Made by a program: the position numbers and the translations under genes
Shown: positions 1 through 5,832 of the stretch, piece by piece
Layout of the letters: every line of letters begins with the position of its first letter
Numbering within the stretch: position 1 is the first letter of the stretch
Notes under the pieces: model-generated
What the model was told of the DNA's origin: nothing
The model's input: only the letters and a program-made list of their open reading frames with translations
The model's database searches: none
Origin: Treponema sp.
Lineage (GTDB): Bacteria > Spirochaetota > Spirochaetia > Treponematales > Breznakiellaceae
Reading direction: 5' to 3'
NCBI GenBank assembly: GCA_031257595.1
Contig: JAIROH010000182.1
Span: forward strand, 1 to 10,921
DNA length: 10,921 bases

Positions 1-276
1 CAGATTGTCAATCTGAAACGGGAAGCCATCGGCTACCACATGGCCATGGATCATTACGGGGTAAACCTTGGCGGCGGCAATCTTTTTGAATGGGCCAAGG
101 ACATGGCCGTCAACGACAAGGATATGGTCTTTGTCCTTGACCCCGCTCCGTTGATTGCCGCCGGCGTTGATCCGGCCCGTGTCGCGGGCTGGATCTTTGA
201 CAAAGTCACCGTAGACGACGAAAACGGCAAGCCCGTACAGGTGGATAAGCTTTTAAAGCCGTTTGATTTACCGTAA
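1..276 (+). CDS. 3' end of an unidentified protein (partial)
   Basis: The frame is open from base 1 and ends at TAA 274-276, giving the last 91 residues of a protein whose start lies outside the window. An internal ATG at 40 has no visible ribosome-binding site, so I read the gene as continuing leftward. The fragment has a Gly-rich motif (VNLGGGNLFEWAK), then an acidic, mixed alpha/beta-looking segment ending LLKPFDLP. There is no membrane segment and no catalytic motif I recognise. It ends 62 bp before a possible intrinsic terminator. I cannot name the family. The codon pattern (GC-rich third positions) and the sensible protein composition support real coding. Confidence 0.7.
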   Translation, partial: QIVNLKREAIGYHMAMDHYGVNLGGGNLFEWAKDMAVNDKDMVFVLDPAPLIAAGVDPARVAGWIFDKVTVDDENGKPVQVDKLLKPFDLP

Positions 277-281
277 ACCGG

Positions 282-456
282 TGTTCTGACAAAACCAAAT
301 TGTCTAATGGTAGCAAAACCTATGGCCACGTAGTTGCCGCCGGCCCCGCCGGCTTTCGTTTTTGTGCGCCTGCTCAAAATACGGGCACATGTGCCTGTCT
401 CAATAAACAGCGGCACGGGTTTTGCCATCATTATAGCCTTTGATTTCGTCAGAACA
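282..456. repeat. Imperfect long inverted-repeat (extragenic repeat-like) element
   Basis: The ends are exact 9-bp inverted copies (TGTTCTGAC at 282-290, GTCAGAACA at 448-456). The homology continues inward without gaps for about 45 bp at roughly 73% identity, including TAATG and GCAAAACC blocks on both arms. The centre holds a GCCGGC-CCC-GCCGGC hairpin and the 12-bp palindrome GGCACATGTGCC (384-395). No gene I accept lies inside. Because of the symmetry, both strands can be read as related peptides ending GFA-x-I-x-x-F-x-F-V-R-T. A partial diverged copy of the right arm occurs at 3477-3520. This fits a small non-autonomous or REP-like repeat, but without other genomic copies that stays an inference. 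Confidence 0.6.
339..363 (+). terminator. Possible intrinsic terminator of the upstream gene
   Basis: Two copies of the self-complementary GCCGGC (339-344 and 348-353) are separated by CCC and can form a 6-bp all-GC stem. The stem is followed by TTTCGTTTTT (354-363). It lies 62 bp after the stop at 276, on the same strand. The loop is short, the T tract is interrupted, and the hairpin sits inside a larger inverted repeat. It could therefore be part of that element rather than a dedicated terminator. Confidence 0.45.
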
Positions 457-635
457 TTAGCCACTTTTTCGGCCTTATTCCCCGGATTTCTTGCTTTTTG
501 CCCCGGTTTTTGCGATATTTGAGCAAGGAAAACAACGTTACCGGTGTTTTTCAGCCAATTTCCGAAAAATTCACAGATGTAAGCTTTTTTACGCCCGGAA
601 GAGCCGTAAAGAGCTTTGCGCCAAAAGGAGCAGGT
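457..635 (+). other. Non-coding leader region upstream of lon
   Basis: This stretch separates the inverted-repeat element from the lon start. The lon frame is open back to 498, but the extra 46 codons lack a ribosome-binding site and Lon-like sequence, so I treat them as untranslated. There is no CIRCE-type heat-shock operator (TTAGCACTC-N9-GAGTGCTAA). The only promoter-like pair I see is weak: TTGCTT at 490-495 and GATATT at 513-518, 17 nt apart. I would not call it a promoter on sequence alone. Confidence 0.4.
626..630 (+). promoter_or_regulatory. Ribosome-binding site of lon
   Basis: AGGAG lies 5 nt before ATG 636. It decides this start over the upstream in-frame start at 498, which has no such site. 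Confidence 0.8.
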
Positions 636-3068
636 ATGTCCGAGCGGAGCGTTGTCCCTATAGATCAGATTCTTCCCAATAAACTGCCGCTGGTTGCCCT
701 TATGGGGCGTCCCATTTTCCCGGGGATTTTTACCCCGATCATGATCGGGAACCCTTCGGATGTCAAGGTGATTGACGAGGCTGTTTCGGGGGACGCCCTT
801 ATCGGCCTTGTCATGCTGCAAAACGAGACGGAAAATCCCGCGATAACCGATCTCTACAAAGTCGGGACGGCGGCAAAAATCGTACGGAAGATAAACCTCC
901 CCGACGGCGGGGTGAACATTTTTATTTCAACCCTGAAACGTTTCCGCGTTAAAAAAACCCTTCACGCGTCGGCGCCCATCGTCGGGGCCGTGGAATACCT
1001 GGAAGAGGAAGAGGACAACACCGCGGAGGTAAAGGCCCTTACCAGGGCGCTTATCGCGGAGATGAAGCAGATTTCGGAAAACAACCCGCTGTTTTCCGAG
1101 GAAATGCGGCTTAACATGATAAACATCGATCATCCCGGAAAGATCGCCGACTTTATCGCCAGTATCCTCAATATAGACAAGGCTGAACAGCAGAAGGTTC
1201 TTGAGATGCTCAACGTCCGCAAGCGCATGGAACAGGTTCTTGTATTCATAAAAAAGGAACAGGAACTGCTCCGTATCCAGAAGCGTATCCAGAAAGAAAT
1301 CAACGAAAAGATTGAAAAATCCCAGCGGGATTATTTTCTTAAAGAAGAACTCAAGGCGATAAAAACCGAACTGGGGATGACAACCGACGCGAAAAGTTCC
1401 GAATATCAGCGCTTTAAGGAAAAAATCGATGCCTTCGGGTTCGAGGGAGAAGTCAAGGAGACGGTCGAACAGGAGCTTGAAAAATTCAGCCTGATGGAAC
1501 CCAATTCGGCCGAATTTATCGTAACCAGAAACTACCTTGACGTTATCGTGAGCCTTCCCTGGATCGAACCGGCCGTGGAAAACTTTAGCCTTAAAAACGC
1601 CTGGGAGATCCTTGACGCCGATCACTACGGCCTCAAGGACGTGAAAAACCGCATCGCCGAATACCTTGCGGTACGAAAGCTCCGGGGTTCCGCCGCGGGC
1701 GGGGCCAGGACTTCCGCGGCAAGCGCGGCCCGGAATTCCGGCAAGGTTTCCGGCGGCGGCTCCATTATCTGCCTGGTCGGCCCCCCCGGTGTGGGCAAAA
1801 CTTCGGTCGGCCGCTCGATAGCGCGCGCCCTGGGCAAGGAATTTTTCCGGTTTTCTGTCGGCGGCATGCGCGACGAGGCCGAAATTAAAGGCCACCGCAG
1901 AACCTATATAGGCGCCATGCCGGGGAAGATTATCCAGGGCTTAAAGATCGTCAAGGCAAAAGATCCGGTGTTTATGATCGACGAAATTGACAAGATGGGG
2001 ATAAGCTATCAGGGGGATCCCGCCTCGGCCCTGCTTGAAGTGCTTGATCCGGAACAGAACTACGCTTTCCGGGATCACTACCTTGATCTGCCGTTTGACA
2101 TATCACGGGTCTTTTTTATCGTTACCGCCAATACCCTGGACACGATTCCCGTGCCTCTGCTTGATCGTATGGAAATCATTGAGATTCCCGGTTACATCGA
2201 CACGGAAAAACTTGAGATTGCGAAACGCTACCTGGTTCCCAAGAGCCTTGAAAAAAACGGTCTCAGGCGCAGCCAGGTCCGTTATACGAAAGATAGTCTG
2301 CTGCATATCGCCAACGGCTATGCGCGGGAAGCCGGGGTCAGGGCCTTTGAAAAAAACCTCGACAAAATTCACCGGAAACTTGTCAAACAGATCGTTGAGG
2401 ATCGGGAAAAACTTCCCGCCGGGGAAATCGCCGAAAATCCGGTACAGGCTGTCGACAAAAAGGCCGTGGAAAAACACCTGGGCAAACCGCTGTTCCCCCT
2501 GGACGTGCTCAAGAAAGCCGACAGGCCCGGCGTGAGCCTTGGCCTTGCCTGGACCAGCATGGGAGGGGACACCCTCGTTATTGAGGCTGTCTCCGCGCCG
2601 GGCAAGGGGGGCCTTACCCTGACGGGCAAAATGGGGGAGACCATGAAAGAAAGCGCCGCCATTGCGATGACCGTTGCGCGCAAGGCCGGGGTCGAACGCT
2701 ACGGCGTGGAACCCGAATGGTTTGAAAAGAACCAGATACATCTGCACATTCCCGAAGGGGCGACCCCCAAAGACGGGCCATCGGCGGGAATTACGATGGC
2801 GACGGCGCTGTTGTCCCTGCTCAGGGGAAAGAGCATCGCCGGGGATCTTGCGATGACAGGGGAGCTTTCGCTGACCGGCCAGGTGCTTCCCATCGGCGGC
2901 CTCAAGGAAAAGACCATCGCGGCAAGACGGAACCAGGTAACGGACATCATCATTCCAAAACAAAACCTGCGGGATCTGGACGATATCCCCGATCATGTAA
3001 AGAAGGGCATTGGCTTCCATCCCGTGGAGCGCTTTGACGAGGTACTCGCCCTGGCGCTGCCGGATTAG
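636..3068 (+). CDS. lon: ATP-dependent protease La (Lon, LonA type)
   Basis: Lon is a cytosolic AAA+ serine protease that unfolds and degrades damaged and regulatory proteins. The product is 810 aa, close to the usual 780-820. The N-terminal substrate-binding domain begins near residue 17 (LPLVALMGR) and runs to about 200. A charged helical segment rich in Lys/Glu follows (about 200-310), then the AAA+ module with Walker A GPPGVGKTS (382-390) and Walker B FMIDEID (D449, E450). The C-terminal protease domain carries the catalytic Ser716 in PKDGPSAG and Lys757 in GGLKEK. The ATG at 636 is chosen for its AGGAG site. One oddity is a Gly/Ala/Ser-rich segment of about 25 residues (351-375) just before Walker A, where most Lons have a short linker. 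The gene is probably co-transcribed with the 133-aa gene 10 bp downstream. The identification is secure. Confidence 0.97.
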   Translation: MSERSVVPIDQILPNKLPLVALMGRPIFPGIFTPIMIGNPSDVKVIDEAVSGDALIGLVMLQNETENPAITDLYKVGTAAKIVRKINLPDGGVNIFISTLKRFRVKKTLHASAPIVGAVEYLEEEEDNTAEVKALTRALIAEMKQISENNPLFSEEMRLNMINIDHPGKIADFIASILNIDKAEQQKVLEMLNVRKRMEQVLVFIKKEQELLRIQKRIQKEINEKIEKSQRDYFLKEELKAIKTELGMTTDAKSSEYQRFKEKIDAFGFEGEVKETVEQELEKFSLMEPNSAEFIVTRNYLDVIVSLPWIEPAVENFSLKNAWEILDADHYGLKDVKNRIAEYLAVRKLRGSAAGGARTSAASAARNSGKVSGGGSIICLVGPPGVGKTSVGRSIARALGKEFFRFSVGGMRDEAEIKGHRRTYIGAMPGKIIQGLKIVKAKDPVFMIDEIDKMGISYQGDPASALLEVLDPEQNYAFRDHYLDLPFDISRVFFIVTANTLDTIPVPLLDRMEIIEIPGYIDTEKLEIAKRYLVPKSLEKNGLRRSQVRYTKDSLLHIANGYAREAGVRAFEKNLDKIHRKLVKQIVEDREKLPAGEIAENPVQAVDKKAVEKHLGKPLFPLDVLKKADRPGVSLGLAWTSMGGDTLVIEAVSAPGKGGLTLTGKMGETMKESAAIAMTVARKAGVERYGVEPEWFEKNQIHLHIPEGATPKDGPSAGITMATALLSLLRGKSIAGDLAMTGELSLTGQVLPIGGLKEKTIAARRNQVTDIIIPKQNLRDLDDIPDHVKKGIGFHPVERFDEVLALALPD

Positions 3069-3078
3069 CGGGCGGGCC

Positions 3079-3480
3079 TTGTACGAACACCCCAAACTTA
3101 CGGTCTTTACCGCCGCCCTTGACGCCCTCTTCAGGGAAGTTGACGACTTCCTTGAAGACGAATGGGGCGAGGTCTTCTCCCTGCACCCGAACCGGCCGGC
3201 GCGGGGCGCCACGGATAATCCCGAAATGGATGGGCTGTTTGAAATCAGCGCCGACTTTACGCCGGGTATCGGATCGGAACAGGGAAGGGGCTACATTGTT
3301 TCGTTCAGGGCGGCAACGCTTGAAAAAATCCCCCCGGAACAGTTTGAATTTTTGATGCAGGAAGCCGCCGCGCTTGCCGCGGCAAAAATTCCGCGTTATT
3401 TTCCCGGCCGGGACCTCAGGGTCGTGCGGGACGGCAGGCGCTTCAAAATCGTCGGGGATTTTTCATTGGGTGAAGCATAG
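3079..3480 (+). CDS. Conserved-looking 133-aa protein of unknown function, linked to lon
   Basis: This small soluble protein starts most plausibly at TTG 3079 (M-Y-E-H-P-K), 10 bp after the lon stop. A second in-frame TTG at 3010, preceded by AGAAGG, would overlap lon by 59 bp and add 23 residues that look unlike the rest. Visible features are an N-terminal amphipathic helix rich in Asp/Glu, the segment LHPNRPARG with DGLFEIS, a Gly-rich GIGSEQGRGY, a helix with PPEQFEFLMQEAA, and a basic end (GRDLRVVRDG) followed by a hydrophobic strand FKIVGDFSLG. There is no signal peptide or membrane segment. I do not recognise a named domain. Its position suggests co-expression with Lon, possibly as a partner or substrate handler, but that is only context. 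Its stop codon lies in a fragment of the repeat found upstream of lon. Confidence 0.8.
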   Translation: MYEHPKLTVFTAALDALFREVDDFLEDEWGEVFSLHPNRPARGATDNPEMDGLFEISADFTPGIGSEQGRGYIVSFRAATLEKIPPEQFEFLMQEAAALAAAKIPRYFPGRDLRVVRDGRRFKIVGDFSLGEA

Positions 3481-3520
3481 TGACAGCAAAACCCACGTCG
3501 CTGCTTATCGAGGCAGGCAC
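3477..3520 (+). repeat. Diverged partial copy of the 282-456 element
   Basis: These 44 bases align without gaps to the reverse complement of 391-434, in the right arm of the inverted-repeat element. By hand count 35 of 44 are identical, and all nine differences are transitions. Shared blocks include GCAAAACCC, CGCTG and CAGGCAC. The copy covers most of the 51-bp gap between the convergent 133-aa and TPR genes and includes the TAG stop of the former. No T-rich terminator is visible in the gap. Confidence 0.55.
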
Positions 3521-3531
3521 TGGTTTAGCTG

Positions 3532-4719
3532 TTACCGCCAGGCTTTCGCGACCGGATCGTTCGGGTCCAGTTCCAGCGCGGCGCGGAAAAAAGCTTCCGC
3601 CTCGGCGTTCCGGCCCTGCTTAACGGCGAGCGTTCCAAGGTTGCTTATGATTTTGACATTGTCGGGATCGTCCTTAAGGGCCTTTTCCAGTTCTTTCCGG
3701 GCGCCGGCGTAATCGCCTGTTTCCATCAGACAGATTGCAAGCTCGTTCCTTGTATCGGCGTTGTCAAGGCCGCATTCGACGGCTTTTTCAAAGCACGCCG
3801 CGCCGTCTTTCCAGCGGGAAAGACGGCGCAGCCCCCAGCCGAGTATAAACCAGCCTTTACCGGCCCGGGGGTTCCGCTCAAGAAATTCCCGTATTTTTAG
3901 GATCGCTTTTTCTTCATCGTCTTTTCGCATAAGTGCGCAGGCTTCCCGGAAAGCATCGTCGTCAAGGCCGTTTTCCCGAATCTCCTCAAGAAGTTCCCGC
4001 GCTTTTTTTTGTTTTTCCCCGTCTACAGCGGCGTTATCTTCGGCGTCCGTTTCGCCCGAAACTTCCCGTTGAGATCCGGCGGCGAGCGGCGGTTCTTCTT
4101 CGCCAATGTAGAGGGTGAGAAGTTCCGCCGCCCGGTCGTATTCTCCCTGCTTGAAATAAAAGAGGCCGGCGTAGAAAATGGTGTCGTTAAGGGGCGCCGC
4201 AAGGGCGTCTTCCCAAGCCAACTCCGCGGAGACAACCCCCGCCAACGCTGACGTTGTGCCCGTCCCGGTTTCGGTTCCGGATGCCGCGGCGGCTTCGGCT
4301 CTTGCCTCAAGAACCAGGGCCCTGTTGAGGAGAATCGCCGGATGACGGGGAAAAAGCCCCGAAAGAACGTCGAATATTTCCAGGGCGGTATCGTGATCGC
4401 CGTTTTTCGCTTTAAGGATCGCCGCTTCGCTTAGTTCCACCAGTATGCCCGGTCTGACGGCCTTTACCAGCGCCCGGTAGTAGTCAAACCGTTCCTGATA
4501 CGGAGAAGGCCCCGAAGTTCCCGAAAGCTCCCTGAGTATCCCGGACAGAATCATTTCCACGGAAAGCGTTTCGGCCGTAAAATCCGTTTCTCCGGGCGGC
4601 AGTTCTACCGGTAACGGTATCGAAGGGTTAAAGGAAAAACTATCCGTTTCGCCGTGCTCTTTGAATTGGGCGTACAGCGCCGGAGGAACGGTAATATAGA
4701 TACGTCTGCCCTGTTCCAT
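3532..4719 (-). CDS. Tetratricopeptide-repeat (TPR) protein
   Basis: This is a 395-aa soluble protein with no signal peptide. TPR-like helix pairs are visible at about residues 93-126, 177-206, 255-284, 286-318, 320-353 and 354-387. The last three are the clearest, with repeated patterns such as GDYAGARKELEKAL and DPNDP turns. Two low-complexity linkers interrupt the array: an Ala/Gly/Thr-rich stretch (about 141-162) and an acidic stretch (about 207-238). TPR arrays are protein-binding scaffolds, and no catalytic domain is seen. The ATG at 4719 is only 4 nt past the PilZ gene stop and has no good ribosome-binding site. Translational coupling to the PilZ gene, and a role in the same process, are therefore likely. 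The specific function is unknown. Confidence 0.87.
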   Translation of the reverse strand: MEQGRRIYITVPPALYAQFKEHGETDSFSFNPSIPLPVELPPGETDFTAETLSVEMILSGILRELSGTSGPSPYQERFDYYRALVKAVRPGILVELSEAAILKAKNGDHDTALEIFDVLSGLFPRHPAILLNRALVLEARAEAAAASGTETGTGTTSALAGVVSAELAWEDALAAPLNDTIFYAGLFYFKQGEYDRAAELLTLYIGEEEPPLAAGSQREVSGETDAEDNAAVDGEKQKKARELLEEIRENGLDDDAFREACALMRKDDEEKAILKIREFLERNPRAGKGWFILGWGLRRLSRWKDGAACFEKAVECGLDNADTRNELAICLMETGDYAGARKELEKALKDDPDNVKIISNLGTLAVKQGRNAEAEAFFRAALELDPNDPVAKAWR

Positions 4720-4723
4720 GTTT

Positions 4724-5686
4724 TTACGGCGTACCGGGCTCCGGCGTTTTGGCGCCGTCCGGCGGGGCCGCGGCCGGCGCTTTGCCGGCGTTTTCCGTTT
4801 CCGGGGTTTCCGCGGCGGCTTCTGTTTGTGAAGGCTGATCGGTTTTTTCGGCCTTCGCGCCGTCCGCCGGAATCGCGCTTTGGTCGGGCGGCCGTGACAT
4901 GCCTATATAATCGTTAAGCCGTATTTTGTATCCCATGGGGATCGTTTCACCGGTAAATTGCATTGCCAGGGCGATGAGCTCTTTTCTTCCTTCAACCGCC
5001 TCAGATCGGATAAATTTTCCTTTCAGAAGAAAACTTTCCCTCGGGTCGTCAAAATCAACCCGGAGCGCCGTTTCCCGGTCCACCAGAAATTTGGCGACTC
5101 CCATCATGATAAGTTTTGCGCCGGAAAATGAAATATCCCTGAGTATACAGCGGCGCGGAACTCCCTGGATAAAAACGGCTGTTTCCTTGGTCAAGAGGCC
5201 CATTTTACGGATAGACTCGGGGTTGAGCAAGATTCGTTCGTCTCTTCGTTTGGCGGAATTGACATTCGCGTCCAGAACCCTTCCCATTATCTCGATAAGA
5301 TCGTCCGGGGGCCGCTGGGTAAAAATCAGCGTAAAAAGGGCGATATCTTTGGATCCGCCGTAGGGGCTGTAGCCGGCGACCCGTGAGGCGACAAAAAAAG
5401 TTACCGGGTTCCCGGTTTCCGCATTTTTGAAACAAAAACGCAGACTCACCATATTGTTCGCCTGTTGAAGTTTGCCGGTAAGCCCGGTCTGGATATTGAC
5501 GACAACTTTGGCGCCGCCAAAAGAAGTCGAATATATCACACAGGGCCAAAAATCACTTACACACTTTAGGTATACCTGCTGGGTAACAAGTCCGGTAACC
5601 TGGATGATTTCTTTGGTAAAGGTCACGTCTATCGTTTTGTATCGTTCGTAATACGTCGCAATTTTCTGACCGGTTACAAGAGCCAT
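4724..5686 (-). CDS. PilZ-domain protein, probable cyclic-di-GMP receptor
   Basis: Numbered from ATG 5686, this is a 320-aa cytosolic protein. Residues 1 to about 135 form a beta-rich N-terminal domain (TYYERYKTIDVTF, then STSFGGAKVVV) like the extra domain seen before PilZ in spirochaete proteins. The PilZ domain follows with both c-di-GMP-binding signatures: RxxxR as RRDER (147-151) and DxSxxG as DISFSG (184-189). The last 55 or so residues are a Pro/Ala/Glu/Lys-rich, probably disordered tail. In spirochaetes PilZ proteins are linked to motility, attachment and virulence. An in-frame TTG at 5722 would add 12 residues, but it coincides with the -35 box of a strong promoter, so I choose ATG 5686. 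The TPR gene follows after 4 nt. Confidence 0.88.
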   Translation of the reverse strand: MALVTGQKIATYYERYKTIDVTFTKEIIQVTGLVTQQVYLKCVSDFWPCVIYSTSFGGAKVVVNIQTGLTGKLQQANNMVSLRFCFKNAETGNPVTFFVASRVAGYSPYGGSKDIALFTLIFTQRPPDDLIEIMGRVLDANVNSAKRRDERILLNPESIRKMGLLTKETAVFIQGVPRRCILRDISFSGAKLIMMGVAKFLVDRETALRVDFDDPRESFLLKGKFIRSEAVEGRKELIALAMQFTGETIPMGYKIRLNDYIGMSRPPDQSAIPADGAKAEKTDQPSQTEAAAETPETENAGKAPAAAPPDGAKTPEPGTP

Positions 5687-5693
5687 TTGTTTT

Positions 5694-5722
5694 ACTATAA
5701 GTACCTTTTCCCCGGAAGTCAA
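5694..5722 (-). promoter_or_regulatory. Near-consensus sigma-70-type promoter of the PilZ-TPR operon
   Basis: On the minus strand, TTGACT (5717-5722) and TATAGT (5694-5699) are separated by exactly 17 nt (5700-5716). Each hexamer matches the consensus at five of six positions. The -10 box ends 7 nt before ATG 5686, so transcription should start at or within about 2 nt of the ATG. The mRNA would be leaderless, which agrees with the absence of a ribosome-binding site. Confidence 0.7.
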
Positions 5723-5769
5723 TTGTATGAGCGGTAGGTCAGCAATTCTCGGTTTATGTTCCGAAAACG

Positions 5770-5827
5770 AAAAAACCCCGTAAAAATTTATCGAGCGCGG
5801 CTTTTCCGGCCAGACGCCTTTTTGGGG
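5770..5827 (-). terminator. Possible terminator after nadE
   Basis: Read on the minus strand, CCCCAAAAA (5819-5827) can pair with TTTTT plus GGGG (5776-5779 and 5782-5786) across a 2-nt bulge. A small inner GGC/GCC hairpin is possible, and six T follow (5770-5775). The loop is long, so folding is uncertain. The site lies between the nadE stop and the PilZ promoter, where a terminator would make sense. Confidence 0.4.
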
Positions 5828-5832
5828 CGCGG

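Noticed and set aside
283..360. Possible tRNA (TAATGGTAGC resembles a D-arm)
   Set aside because: There is no T-arm GGTTCGA-type sequence, no matching acceptor stem and no anticodon arm at the right spacing.
457..635. Heat-shock control (CIRCE) of lon
   Set aside because: No TTAGCACTC-N9-GAGTGCTAA-like inverted repeat is present in the leader.
54..821. 255-aa minus-strand open frame across the lon leader
   Set aside because: It runs antisense through the upstream gene's end, the inverted-repeat element and the lon start. Its composition is Lys/Arg/Gly-rich with no domain, and there is no ribosome-binding site.
927..1895. 322-aa minus-strand open frame inside lon
   Set aside because: It is the antisense shadow of a GC-rich gene. 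It is Phe/Leu-rich from reversed Lys/Glu codons, and Lon motifs on the plus strand are intact.
2103..3212. 369-aa minus-strand open frame over the 3' part of lon
   Set aside because: It is antisense to the Lon AAA+ and protease domains, with no recognisable motif of its own.
3480..3614. Small plus-strand frame beginning GTG in the repeat copy
   Set aside because: It is mostly antisense to the end of the TPR gene. Its first residues resemble the minus-strand peptide of the 282-456 element only because the DNA is repeated.
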